Assembly: GCF_042219855.1 (NCBI RefSeq) | Contig: NZ_JBHJHP010000008.1 | Span: forward strand, 1 to 64,000 | DNA: 64,000 bases | Direction: 5' to 3' | Source of the DNA: JBHJHP01 sp042219855 | GTDB lineage: Bacteria; Bacteroidota; Bacteroidia; Bacteroidales; UBA5342 | In this document: positions 27,382 through 36,423 of the stretch, one piece after another | Layout of the letters: every line of letters starts with the position of its first letter | Position numbering within the stretch: the stretch's first letter is position 1 | Translations under genes and position numbers: made by a program | The notes under the pieces: generated by a model | What the model was told of the DNA's origin: nothing | What the model saw: only the letters and a program-made list of their open reading frames with translations | Databases searched by the model: none

Positions 27382-28890
27382 ATGAAGACTCTGATTTTAC
27401 TCCTTGGATTTTGTTTGCTTGCCGCCCTGCTAAACGCTCAGAATGACAGTCCCTCTGCGATGGGAGCTCTGAATAAATCTGCTAAAAGTTCAGAATCGGT
27501 ACGTGTGGATCAACGATCTTTTCCGGATCGATATGCCCTGCAAAACAGTTGGCTTAGCCCAAAAATGCATAAACTTGATTCTGTATATACCGAAACAGTT
27601 TATGAAACGGAAGATCCCTTTTTTGAAGCGAATACAGAGCGTGAAATGTACGAATACGATTCTTATGGTAATGTTTTGACGGAAAAACATCACATCTGGA
27701 ATGGCGAAGAATGGAAGCCACGGTTGGAATATGTGATGACGTACAACAGTGCGGGATTAAACCTTACAGAGACTGTCAGGGATTGGAATGAAATGGATGA
27801 GAAGTGGTTTGAAACAGCCAAAACCGAACGTAGCTATGATGATGGCAACCGGTTGATTTCAATCGTGGAATACGAGGAGGATGGCGATGTGCTGAAACCC
27901 TATTGCAAGACCGAATATTTTTATGATGCAGGAAGTATATATCCTGTTTATGAGATTGATTATGATTGGAGCGGCAGTTGGGATGAAAATGCAAAAACAG
28001 AATCCAAATGGGATGATAAAGGAAATCTTACAGAAGAGATAAGTTATGATTTTCAGAGCGCTGACAGGACCTGGATTAAGGATTCCAAATGGGTATATGA
28101 ATACGACGGGAAAGGGAACTGGGTTAGTGAAACAGATTATGACTGGTATGACGATTGGGTATTTAACTGGAAATGCGAAAATATCTATAATTCTAATAAT
28201 CAGAGAATTCAGTACAATTCGTTTGGATGGAATGATGAAGATAGCATATGGTACAAAAGTTTTCAATACCTGTATGCATTCAACGAAAACGGGAATATGA
28301 CCTCAATGATCAGTTCGCACTGGAGTGATGAATCTGAAGAGTTCGTGCCTTATGATAAAAATGAATATGTGTACGATGATGACTTTAATATGAGTTCGTA
28401 CAGCTATTCCGAATATGAAAATAGCACAGGAGGCTGGTCAGTACTGTTCAAATCAGAATATGAAAGTGCCGCGGGTCTCTCTTTTTTGAACATCGCACTG
28501 CCGTTTGAAACAGAGTTTGAGTATTCGGGTAAATTTGCAACTGCTCCGCAAACCGAAACCAACTACATTGAGGAGGATGGTACTCTAGTGGCGTATACAC
28601 GGGCTAATTTCTTTTATTCCGAATTTTCGTCAACCGGAGTCATTCTGAATACAGGACGCGATATTATGATGTATCCCAATCCGGCGAAAGATTATGTTAC
28701 GCTTGTGTCCGCATCAGATTTCGGATCTGTTCAGGTATTTGGTCTGAATGGAATTAAACTACTGGAGCAGGAAGATGATACAGGCCGTAAACAACGGGTT
28801 TTGGATATATCTGAGTTGGAAAGCGGCATATACCTGTGCCGGATAAAGACCGGTGATGTTTGGATCAGCAGAAAGCTAATTGTACGGTAA
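27382..28890 (+). CDS. T9SS-secreted protein with repeated YDxxGN-type units
   Basis: This 502-residue exported protein has the signal TLILLLGFCLLAALLNAQ. About eight degenerate units of roughly 40 residues follow, rich in Tyr, Trp, Asp and Glu (YEYDSYGNVLTE, WDDKGNLTEE, YEYDGKGNWVSE). The C-terminal 75-residue type A sorting domain includes MMYPNPAKDYVTL and ISELESGIYLCRI. The repeats recall DUF3836/YD-type sequences. The product should be carried over the outer membrane by the type IX system and anchored or released. It starts 13 bases after the reductase gene. Function is unknown. Confidence 0.85.
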   Translation: MKTLILLLGFCLLAALLNAQNDSPSAMGALNKSAKSSESVRVDQRSFPDRYALQNSWLSPKMHKLDSVYTETVYETEDPFFEANTEREMYEYDSYGNVLTEKHHIWNGEEWKPRLEYVMTYNSAGLNLTETVRDWNEMDEKWFETAKTERSYDDGNRLISIVEYEEDGDVLKPYCKTEYFYDAGSIYPVYEIDYDWSGSWDENAKTESKWDDKGNLTEEISYDFQSADRTWIKDSKWVYEYDGKGNWVSETDYDWYDDWVFNWKCENIYNSNNQRIQYNSFGWNDEDSIWYKSFQYLYAFNENGNMTSMISSHWSDESEEFVPYDKNEYVYDDDFNMSSYSYSEYENSTGGWSVLFKSEYESAAGLSFLNIALPFETEFEYSGKFATAPQTETNYIEEDGTLVAYTRANFFYSEFSSTGVILNTGRDIMMYPNPAKDYVTLVSASDFGSVQVFGLNGIKLLEQEDDTGRKQRVLDISELESGIYLCRIKTGDVWISRKLIVR

Positions 28891-28964
28891 GGTATTTTGT
28901 GCCGGATATATAGAAATAGCCAATTACGGACTCTGGACATTTTAAAACCCTTAGTATAACACAT

Positions 28965-29462
28965 ATGAAAGTCTTCGTTTATCCCGTGATTATTTGCCTG
29001 CTTGCAATTTTTTCCGCACCGGCTCAAAACAATGGTTTAGGTTTTAGGGCTGGTCTTAGTTTTGACAATATCACCATGGAAGGAAATTTCAGGCACGCTT
29101 TTGAAAAAAGTCAGCTCGAAGTTGATGCCGGATTACTTATATGCACCAAAGGTGCTGCAACAGATGTTTTTATCGCTTACCATTTTGTATTTCCGTTTAC
29201 AAATAAACCCGGATTATGCTGGTATGTCGGGCCGGGAATTGGATCGGGGCTCTATTTTAATTCGGAGTATGCACGGCCTTATGAGTCATCGAAAAAACAC
29301 TATTTTAACGGAGCTGGCATACAGGCTGGGCTGAGCTATACGTTTGATTTTCCGGTCCAGGTTTCTTTGGATACGAGAGATGCATTATACCACGACAGTT
29401 ACTATGATGTTGTTTTTCTCTCGAACTTTGCCCTGTCGGTGAGATATCTGTTTGGTAAATGA
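28965..29462 (+). CDS. Small outer-membrane beta-barrel-like protein
   Basis: This 165-residue protein has a signal peptide (VYPVIICLLAIFSAPAQ) and alternating hydrophobic strands typical of an eight-stranded barrel (LGFRAGLSFDNITMEG; GAGIQAGLSYTFDFPVQ). It ends in ALSVRYLFGK. No enzyme motif is seen. It follows the T9SS protein by 74 bases on the same strand and precedes a terminator, so it may close the transcription unit. Confidence 0.7.
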   Translation: MKVFVYPVIICLLAIFSAPAQNNGLGFRAGLSFDNITMEGNFRHAFEKSQLEVDAGLLICTKGAATDVFIAYHFVFPFTNKPGLCWYVGPGIGSGLYFNSEYARPYESSKKHYFNGAGIQAGLSYTFDFPVQVSLDTRDALYHDSYYDVVFLSNFALSVRYLFGK

Positions 29463-29521
29463 TGCCGTGATTAGTTGCATTGCCGCATGTTTATCCGCAA
29501 ATTCAGGATCGGGATACATAA

Positions 29522-29555
29522 AAAAAGGATCCCTGAAATTCAGGGATCCTTTTTG
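29522..29555. terminator. Bidirectional terminator between convergent genes
   Basis: AAAAAGGATCCCTGAA pairs with TTCAGGGATCCTTTTT. A/T tracts on both sides allow use from both strands; it separates the plus-strand unit from ackA. Confidence 0.9.
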
Positions 29556-29577
29556 GGGTCGTGTTTTTATTTATTGC

Positions 29578-30789
29578 TTATTTCTTCATTGAAGAAACGA
29601 TATTCAGTGTATCCTGTGCAATCATCAACTCCTCATCGGTAGGGACAACCATCACCTTAACTTTCGACTCCGGTTTGCTGATCACCATCTCTTTTCCCCG
29701 CATCCCGTCGTTTTTAGCTTTGTCAATGGTAAGGCCAAGGTATTCCATGTCCTTCAGGATATCTTCGCGGTGCTGATCCGAATTTTCGCCGATACCACCG
29801 GTAAAAACAAGGATGTCAATTCCGCCCATGGCAGCAATGTAAGATCCAATGTATTTTTTTACCCTGTAGTTAAACATTTCTATGGCAAGCAGAGCACGCT
29901 TGTTGTTGTTTTTGTAGGCTGCATCTTCAATTTCACGTGAGTCTGATGACACACCGGAGATACCCAGTAAACCGCTATGTTTGTTAAACAGCGTGTTGGC
30001 AGACCGTGTCCCTATGTTTTCGCGATCCATAATATAATTTACTGCGCCAATATCGAGGTCACCTGAACGGGTTCCCATAATAAGACCTTCGAGCGGTGTA
30101 AATCCCATGGAAGTATCCATAGATTTGCCATTTTTAATCGCGGTAATGGAGGCTCCGTTACCCATATGGCAGGTGATGATTTTCTGGGTTGTATAATCAA
30201 CGCCTAAAATATCGCAGGCCCTTTTAGAGACATAGCGGTGACTTGTACCGTGAAAACCGTAACGGCGGATACTGTATTTTTCATATAAAGAATACGGTAT
30301 GGCGTACATATAGGAATAATCCGGCATGGTCTGGTGAAAAGCGGTGTCAAAAACACCTACCTGGGGTACATTGGGCAGCAGCTCCTGCATCGCGTAAATA
30401 CCTTTCAGGTTTGGTGGGTTGTGTAAGGGAGCAAGGTCGATACATTCCTCCATTTTTGCAATTACCTCATCGGTAATAAATACACTGGAATTAAAGGCTT
30501 CACCACCATGAACCACACGGTGTCCAACGGCATCAATTTCTTCCAGATCCTTAATAGAACCGTATTTTTCACTTAGTAATACACCAAGAATGTACTCTAT
30601 ACCAACCTGATGTTCAAGAATTTCTCCTTCGAGCTGCGCCTTAGTGCCATCTGATCGCTTATGCTTTAAAAACGATCCTTTAAGTCCGATCTTTTCAACT
30701 ACTCCTGTTGCCATAACCTCTTTATTGGCCATGTTGATCAGTTTATATTTTATGGATGAACTACCGCAGTTTAAAACTAATATCTTCAT
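29578..30789 (-). CDS. ackA: Acetate kinase
   Basis: This 403-residue cytoplasmic enzyme interconverts acetyl phosphate plus ADP with acetate plus ATP, the final energy-yielding step of acetate fermentation. The signatures are NCGSSSIKYKL at the start, RRYGFHGTSHRYVS, and the C-terminal FTGGIGEN. Length is normal. It lies downstream of an acyl-CoA dehydrogenase-type gene and pta on the same strand, forming a pta to ackA unit. Confidence 0.98.
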   Translation of the reverse strand: MKILVLNCGSSSIKYKLINMANKEVMATGVVEKIGLKGSFLKHKRSDGTKAQLEGEILEHQVGIEYILGVLLSEKYGSIKDLEEIDAVGHRVVHGGEAFNSSVFITDEVIAKMEECIDLAPLHNPPNLKGIYAMQELLPNVPQVGVFDTAFHQTMPDYSYMYAIPYSLYEKYSIRRYGFHGTSHRYVSKRACDILGVDYTTQKIITCHMGNGASITAIKNGKSMDTSMGFTPLEGLIMGTRSGDLDIGAVNYIMDRENIGTRSANTLFNKHSGLLGISGVSSDSREIEDAAYKNNNKRALLAIEMFNYRVKKYIGSYIAAMGGIDILVFTGGIGENSDQHREDILKDMEYLGLTIDKAKNDGMRGKEMVISKPESKVKVMVVPTDEELMIAQDTLNIVSSMKK

Positions 30790-30810
30790 TTTTGCTTTCT
30801 TTTCAGGTTG

Positions 30811-31770
30811 TTATTCCGGAATGCGTTTACCGTTTTCATCGTATTTAAAGAATCCCTGCCCATCGATTACTCCACCGTGTTTGGCTCTCACCAGACGTTT
30901 GATAAGAGGAGATGGTTTGTATTTGGTTTCACCAAATTCTTCGAACAGGTTATTTCCCCAGCGTACAATTTTTTCAAGCCCCATAATATCGGCGAGGTGA
31001 AAAATACCGTGACGAATGCCAAATCCTACATTGGTGAGTTTATTTATGTCTTCTTTCGAAGCGACACCTTCCATCAGTGTGTCACATGCTTCGTTTAACA
31101 AGGTGATGAATAAGCGGATGCTGACCAGACCAACAGATTCCTGAACAGGAACAATGCTTCTGTTCACCAGTTTGACAAAGTGACTCACCTTGTCGTAAAC
31201 GGCCTCTGAGGTATATACCCCTTTAACAACCTCAACAATTCGGGCCTCGGGTGATGATACCATGAAGTGAATACTCAGACAGCGTTCCTTGTGCTCCAGT
31301 TCCGAAGCCAGTTCTGTAATAATGACAGTGGTTGCATTGGTAGCGATGATGCAATCAGGAGAAACAACCTTTTCTACCCGTTTAAAGATTTCCTTACGGA
31401 CTTCGATAGAGCGTTCGCCGGTTTTGTCATTTGCCCTTACGGCTTCGATCACGAAGTCGCAACCTGTAAGTTTGTCGTACGTTACAGCACCGGAAATGCG
31501 CTGCAGAATAACTTTTTTTTCCGTTGAAGTCAAACCCCAGTTTTCAACTCTGTTGTCCAGTTCTTTGCTTATGTTGTCAATAGCCAGCTGAACCTTGGAC
31601 TGGTTAACCTCAATGAAAATAACCTCCAAACCACTGATGGCTGCAATCCGGGCAATGTTCTGCCCTTCCTGTCCGCAACCAATGATTCCGATCTTGGAAA
31701 ACAGCGTTTTCTTTGATGATTTTTTGCTTAACCCATATTTCTCAATGGGTTCGATGATTATATCTGACAT
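30811..31770 (-). CDS. 3-hydroxyacyl-CoA dehydrogenase
   Basis: This 319-residue NAD-dependent enzyme oxidises 3-hydroxyacyl-CoA or runs in reverse. It has a glycine-rich nucleotide loop in IGIIGCGQEGQNIARI. The family's His-containing loop appears as SIHFMVSSPEARIVEVVKG, and VGLVSIRLFITLLNEA matches the C-terminal domain. It is similar in size to 3-hydroxybutyryl-CoA dehydrogenase. It sits between pta and ackA, with 21 bases to ackA and 78 to pta. A link to a butyrate-type or reverse beta-oxidation pathway is possible, but the partner enzymes are not in the window. Confidence 0.9.
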   Translation of the reverse strand: MSDIIIEPIEKYGLSKKSSKKTLFSKIGIIGCGQEGQNIARIAAISGLEVIFIEVNQSKVQLAIDNISKELDNRVENWGLTSTEKKVILQRISGAVTYDKLTGCDFVIEAVRANDKTGERSIEVRKEIFKRVEKVVSPDCIIATNATTVIITELASELEHKERCLSIHFMVSSPEARIVEVVKGVYTSEAVYDKVSHFVKLVNRSIVPVQESVGLVSIRLFITLLNEACDTLMEGVASKEDINKLTNVGFGIRHGIFHLADIMGLEKIVRWGNNLFEEFGETKYKPSPLIKRLVRAKHGGVIDGQGFFKYDENGKRIPE

Positions 31771-31848
31771 AATTTAAATTATTTCATCCTTCTGTGAAAC
31801 AGTACATTCGAAACTCCAAATTCCTAATTAGTAATTCTAAATCAGAGA

Positions 31849-32862
31849 TTAACCTACCTGTTTCATTCCCATGGCCTGGTTGGCAGTAATGGCCACCAGT
31901 TTCACAATATCATCAACCGAACAACCACGTGAGAGGTCGTTGATAGGTGCAGCCATGCCCTGTAATACCGGTCCCACAGCTTCGGCATTGGCCAGTCTCT
32001 GAACCAGTTTATAGGCGATATTCCCTACATTCAGTGATGGGAAAATCAGTACGTTGGCTCTTCCTTCTATGGGTGAACCGGGTGCTTTGCTGCTGGCAAT
32101 AGCCGGTATGATGGCAGCATCAGCCTGAAGCTCTCCATCAATCATCATGTCCGGTGCCATCTCTTTGGCCATAGCCGTTGCTTCTACCACCTTGGTTACC
32201 ATATCGTGTTTAGCTGAACCTTTGGTTGAAAAGCTTAACATGGCAATCCTGGGTTCCAGCCCCACAATGCTGCGCATGGTTTTTCCTGTGGTTACCGCTA
32301 TTTCAGCCAGCTCTTTTGCTGTAGGATCCGGATGCACAGCACCATCGGCAAAGATCAGCAGTCCGTCATCACCCCATTTTTTATCCGGCAAAAACATCAG
32401 AAAAGCTCCGGATACCACACTTACACCGGGCATGGTTTTTACCAGCTGGAAAGCAGGACGGAGCACATCGCCAGTGGCATTCATGGCACCTGCAACTTCG
32501 CCATCGGCATCGCCGTTCTTAATCATAAGACAGGAGAGATAAAGCGGATTTTTAGTCAGTTCAAGTGCCTGTTCTGGTGTTACCCCTTTGTTCTTGCGGA
32601 TTTCGAAGAGCAAATCAGCATATTCCTGCATTTTTTCATGGTTCTCCGGATCAACAATTGTAGCTTTGTCAATGTTGTTAAGGCTGAATTGTTTTGCAAG
32701 TGCTTTTATCTCACCAGGATTTCCGATGAGTATAATGTCTGCTATTGCCTCCGCAAGGAGGATGTCGGCAGCTTTTAATGTACGTTCTTCGGTTCCTTCA
32801 GGTAAAACTATCCGTTGAGGACTAGCCTTGGCCTTGTCAACAATTTTTGATATAATATCCAT
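31849..32862 (-). CDS. pta: Phosphate acetyltransferase
   Basis: This 337-residue enzyme converts acetyl-CoA plus phosphate to acetyl phosphate, feeding ackA. It is the short single-domain PTA_PTB form. Visible landmarks are IVLPEGTEERTLKAA, LMIKNGDADGEVAGAMNATG, LSFSTKGSAKHDMV and PINDLSRGCSVDDIVKL. A candidate -7 box TAATTTTG lies on the minus strand at 32908-32901. Confidence 0.97.
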   Translation of the reverse strand: MDIISKIVDKAKASPQRIVLPEGTEERTLKAADILLAEAIADIILIGNPGEIKALAKQFSLNNIDKATIVDPENHEKMQEYADLLFEIRKNKGVTPEQALELTKNPLYLSCLMIKNGDADGEVAGAMNATGDVLRPAFQLVKTMPGVSVVSGAFLMFLPDKKWGDDGLLIFADGAVHPDPTAKELAEIAVTTGKTMRSIVGLEPRIAMLSFSTKGSAKHDMVTKVVEATAMAKEMAPDMMIDGELQADAAIIPAIASSKAPGSPIEGRANVLIFPSLNVGNIAYKLVQRLANAEAVGPVLQGMAAPINDLSRGCSVDDIVKLVAITANQAMGMKQVG

Positions 32863-32900
32863 TACAGAAAATGTTTGTGATAGAGTAGTTATTTTGACTG

Positions 32901-32908
32901 CAAAATTA
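32901..32908 (-). promoter_or_regulatory. Candidate -7 box for pta
   Basis: The minus strand reads TAATTTTG, fitting TAnnTTTG, 38 bases upstream of the pta ATG at 32862. No -33 element is clear. Confidence 0.4.
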
Positions 32909-33019
32909 GTATCAAAAAGGCTAATTTGAAAGTATTTTTGACATTTGGAATTAATAAAAATAGTGAAATATCATTTTAAAACAAAATTTTCGTAAATGAT
33001 TGCAAATAAAAGCAAAAAC

Positions 33020-33568
33020 ATGAAGGAAAGTACCGTTCTTGAACCAAATGAGCTTTTTTCGTTTTGTCCGCGTTGTGGATCCGATACCATAGAGTCTCAC
33101 GAAGAAAATACTGCCATAAAGTGCAAAAAATGTGGTTTCATTTACTTTTTTAATGCTTCAGGGGCGGTGATTTTAGTTGTACAAAATGATAGCGATGAAT
33201 TACTGGTCACCAAACGGGCATTTGAACCCTACAAAGGGAAGCTGGATCTGCCCGGAGGTTTTATCATGCCCGGTGAGACTGCTGAAGCTGCTTTGATACG
33301 TGAAGTAAAGGAAGAATTAAATGTTGATGTTTACGATCTGAACTATTGTTTCTCACTCGCTAATAAATATCCCTATGCCGGTATGTTTGTCAATACCGTT
33401 GATTTGGTTTTTAAGGGTAAAATAAAAGATATACAGTCCTTAAAGGCCGGTGATGATGTGGCTTCATATACCTTTATAAAAGTAGATGAGCTGAAACCCG
33501 AGGATTTTGGTGTGGAATCGGTTCGAAAAGCTGTTATGGATATGGTCTTAAACAAGCCTGAAGCATAA
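33020..33568 (+). CDS. Zinc-ribbon Nudix hydrolase
   Basis: This 182-residue protein has an N-terminal two-CxxC zinc ribbon (FCPRCGSDT, CKKCGF) and a Nudix fold with the complete box GGFIMPGETAEAALIREVKE. The box is followed by EL, giving GX5EX7REUXEEXGU-type spacing. This resembles NADH pyrophosphatase-like or general nucleotide-diphosphate hydrolases. The ATG at 33020 is preferred; one at 32996 adds only eight mostly Lys/Asn residues. A terminator-like hairpin follows at 33707. The exact substrate is unknown. Confidence 0.9.
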   Translation: MKESTVLEPNELFSFCPRCGSDTIESHEENTAIKCKKCGFIYFFNASGAVILVVQNDSDELLVTKRAFEPYKGKLDLPGGFIMPGETAEAALIREVKEELNVDVYDLNYCFSLANKYPYAGMFVNTVDLVFKGKIKDIQSLKAGDDVASYTFIKVDELKPEDFGVESVRKAVMDMVLNKPEA

Positions 33569-33706
33569 ATCGCGTTTACCTGTTAAATTTCCCCGTTTAC
33601 TGATTTTTTACCGCCGGTTACAGATATTTTATTTTTGTAGCTTCAGGATGTTATACCTTTGGCTTAAATACTAGATCAGAATAGTATTCTCATAAAACAT
33701 TGAAAC

Positions 33707-33744
33707 AAGAAAGCTTCTCCTGAACCCGGAAGCTTTCTTTTTTT
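33707..33744 (+). terminator. Terminator downstream of the Nudix gene
   Basis: AAGAAAGCTTC pairs with GAAGCTTTCTT and is followed by T-rich sequence. It is 138 bases after the gene, with nothing coding between. Confidence 0.75.
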
Positions 33745-33753
33745 GCATTAAAA

Positions 33754-34020
33754 CTAATGGGGAGAATGTAGAACAGGTCCTCGTATATATAGATTTCGAT
33801 TTGTTTTTGTTTTTTCAGGTAAAGGTATCCTGCCGGTCAATTTCAAATCCTGACGTTCCTGCCAGTCTTTGTCAGGTTTTATAAGCTGAAGGCCCTCTTC
33901 ATCCACAAGGATATGCGGCTAATCATCTGCCAGAACAAGCAAGGCACGCCACAATGATGTACGTAAGGCAGTGTTATCCGGTTCAAAAATACGTTTATTT
34001 CTGTTCCGGTCTGACTTCAT
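33754..34020 (-). pseudogene. Short gene coupled to the VOC protein, broken by a TAG
   Basis: An ATG at 34020 overlaps the stop of the VOC gene (ATGA). The frame runs 33 codons to an in-frame TAG (33921-33919), then continues open for 54 more codons to a second stop at 33754-33756. The second half (HILVDEEGLQLIKPDKDW, LKLTGRIPLPEK) reads like normal charged protein. That suggests one ancestral gene of about 88 codons with a nonsense change, for example from GAG, or a sequencing error. I do not recognise the family. Confidence 0.45.
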
Positions 34021-34436
34021 TTCGGCTCCCACAATTCAATTTTATTTCCGGCAGCATCCATAATATGTACGAATTTGCCGTAATCGTAGCTTACAATTTT
34101 GTCCAGAATGGTCACACCGTTTGCTTTCAGTTTATTCACAAGCCCTTCTATATTCTGAACCTTATAGTTTATCATGTATTCCTTTTTGGACGGGTGAAAA
34201 TAGTCGTCTCCGGTTTTGAACGGCATCCACTGGAGAGAATTTATTTCTTCAGGCCGTTCAATGTTTCTGGATTCAAAACCCGATGATCCATATTCATTGA
34301 TACGAAGTCCTAAGTTTTTGGAATACCATTCCCTGGTTTTATCCGGATCGTCGGAGTAAAAGAATATTCCTCCTATCCCCGTAACTTTGGGCGTGACATC
34401 ATCCGTTCCTTTACCGGCTGCTTTTTTGTTTGCCAT
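34017..34436 (-). CDS. VOC-family (glyoxalase-like) protein
   Basis: This 139-residue protein of the vicinal oxygen chelate fold has paired beta-alpha-beta modules (IGGIFFYSDDPDKTREWYSK; INYKVQNIEGLVNKLKANGV) and a C terminus IMDAAGNKIELWEPK. Metal-ligand positions such as the terminal Glu are present. Members include glyoxalases, dioxygenases and resistance proteins; no specific role is evident. The ATG at 34436 (MANKKAAGK) is chosen over one eight codons upstream. It overlaps a likely broken gene at its 3' end. Confidence 0.85.
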   Translation of the reverse strand: MANKKAAGKGTDDVTPKVTGIGGIFFYSDDPDKTREWYSKNLGLRINEYGSSGFESRNIERPEEINSLQWMPFKTGDDYFHPSKKEYMINYKVQNIEGLVNKLKANGVTILDKIVSYDYGKFVHIMDAAGNKIELWEPK

Positions 34437-34616
34437 ATCGTGTGTTTTTTCGATTTCCACTTTACATGTAAAACAGGTAATGACCCCAAAGTGTTACGGT
34501 AAATCGCTTCTTTTATCTGTTTTGATACACAAAAAACATTCGTTTTGTAATGACAGACTCAAAATACACCTAAAGAACGACTGACATCTTATGTCCGAAA
34601 GTATGCTGCTGATGCG

Positions 34617-34814
34617 ATGTGTATGATTGATTTTTATACCGGTTTATTTTTTCTGCCGATAAATCAGGGAATTTTGCAGCATTGTGCATGCATGAATCAC
34701 GGCATGCCGTTTCCGGGTGATTGTATCACAGAAAGATATACGCTAATCGTTCGCTCTGAAGAGCGATGGTTTGAACCCTTAAATCCAAAGGATCATCCTT
34801 TCAATACATTATGA
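34617..34814 (+). pseudogene. Possible gene remnant of unknown family
   Basis: A 65-codon open frame in an otherwise gene-free stretch (34437-34917) ends in the coding-like segment RYTLIVRSEERWFEPLNPKD. The N-terminal half looks less protein-like. It may be the tail of a decayed gene, or chance. No homologue is recognised. The rest of the stretch shows nothing else I can name. Confidence 0.2.
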
Positions 34815-34917
34815 CACCTTTTTTAAGTATATTTTATTCTTTTAATAACTCTGCAATTTTGCTTTTCGAAGCATCGGGTTTCAGATGAGAACCTTACACA
34901 ATCCTTTCCGGTTCTGT

Positions 34918-36423
34918 TTAGTTAAGATTTGCCTCAATGAGTTTTACCAGTTCATTGCCACTGCCTGGACGCGGAGCATTGTAGCTTATAATCTTTCCTT
35001 TTTTATCAATAAGTGCATAATGCGGTATGCCTTGTATGCCAAAAATCTGTCCCAGCTGTGCAAACTGTTTGTCGTTTAACAGGTAATGTTCTCCCTCTAT
35101 CTTTTGATCTGCGATGGTTGTTTTCCATGCCGATTCCGTACACTGGTTGGCGAGATAAACAAAAACCACATCTTTGCCTTCAAACTGTTTCTTTATTTTT
35201 TTTGAGTTTGGCATTTCACCCATACACGGACCACACCAGGGTGCCCAAAAATCGATGTAGATCACGTTGTCGGGATATTTCTCCACCAGCCTGGCTAAAT
35301 AATCATTCTCGTCGCTTAATGTATTAATTTTTGATCCGGTAGCGTATTCCGGATGCTCAAATAAGGCTTTCTCCTGATTGTATTTCTTTTCTACCCGGAA
35401 TTTTAAATCTGCATTGTCGATAAACTCCGGGTGATAAAGGCTTCCCATATTTTCATAGTTCTTAGTGTCGAGCAGGCGATAGTAAAACTTTGACAGCAGG
35501 ACATCTTTAACAAATCCTTTTTCTACGTCTTTCAAATAACGTAGGGGAATGCTCATGCTTTTTTCAAAATCTGTAGCATATAACTGCTGGACCAGCTGTA
35601 GAGAATCTGAGGGAATCAGCTGGAAAAGATACATGTCGTATTCCGAAAGAAAATTCAGAAAACTTGTACTTACCAGGTATGCTGTGTTATCCTTGTCCCA
35701 CTCGTTCAGAAAATCGAAATATTCAGCCGGCACAGACGTTATAAAATCGTTGGGGTCTTTTTGCTTATGCATGGCCTGCAACCACCGGTAACGCATCAGG
35801 TTCTCGTATTTGTCAAATTTTATTTTCATAGGTAGCCATTCCTGAAATTGTTTGCAGGTATTATGCGTTGTGTTAAAGGCTTCAGCCCTGTTCATCCGTT
35901 CTTCCGCAACCTTTTCCTCGTATCGTTTGTACTCTTCGGGAGAAGCATTCCGGATCATGCTATCCTGCTCCTTCCGGTCTTGTAAGGAATCGCTATAATA
36001 AACCACATAAGCCGTTATGTCCTGATTCATTTTTTCAGCCGTGCCGGAAACGGAATAAAAGGCGTATTCTTCTGCCGTTGTGTTTGTTTTTTTATTCCAG
36101 CAAGCGCCATCAATGTCAAAATGTAGGCTATCGCCGGGTGAAATATAAAAGGTCAGAAGACCGCTGTACTTTAAATAGAATTCGGTGGGGTAGTCCAGCT
36201 CCAGCTCAAATCTGAAGCGGCCGTTTTTATCCGGATAATCCGGAAGGATGATCTGGCCGGCAAGAATATCTTCGTAGACAAGCTGAATCACGTCATGTTC
36301 TGAAACCGTTTCAAAGTTTGATACCTGCCCTGTAATAATGGCTTTTTTTGTTTCGTTGCTTTTGTGTTGTGCACAGGCGCCTAAAAGCAAAACTGAAAGG
36401 AGAATAGGGATAATGGTTTTCAT
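34918..36423 (-). CDS. TlpA-like thioredoxin-domain lipoprotein
   Basis: This 501-residue lipoprotein (signal TIIPILLSVLLLGAC) has a DUF4369-like N-terminal beta domain and a long helical middle. The C-terminal thioredoxin fold has the redox motif WCGPC in IDFWAPWCGPCMGEMPNSKK and the cis-proline segment in QGIPHYALIDKKG. It should work as a periplasmic thiol:disulfide oxidoreductase, in Bacteroidota often linked to nutrient or stress responses. It stands alone, with about 500 gene-free bases upstream (36424-36934) in which I see no gene. Confidence 0.93.
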   Translation of the reverse strand: MKTIIPILLSVLLLGACAQHKSNETKKAIITGQVSNFETVSEHDVIQLVYEDILAGQIILPDYPDKNGRFRFELELDYPTEFYLKYSGLLTFYISPGDSLHFDIDGACWNKKTNTTAEEYAFYSVSGTAEKMNQDITAYVVYYSDSLQDRKEQDSMIRNASPEEYKRYEEKVAEERMNRAEAFNTTHNTCKQFQEWLPMKIKFDKYENLMRYRWLQAMHKQKDPNDFITSVPAEYFDFLNEWDKDNTAYLVSTSFLNFLSEYDMYLFQLIPSDSLQLVQQLYATDFEKSMSIPLRYLKDVEKGFVKDVLLSKFYYRLLDTKNYENMGSLYHPEFIDNADLKFRVEKKYNQEKALFEHPEYATGSKINTLSDENDYLARLVEKYPDNVIYIDFWAPWCGPCMGEMPNSKKIKKQFEGKDVVFVYLANQCTESAWKTTIADQKIEGEHYLLNDKQFAQLGQIFGIQGIPHYALIDKKGKIISYNAPRPGSGNELVKLIEANLN

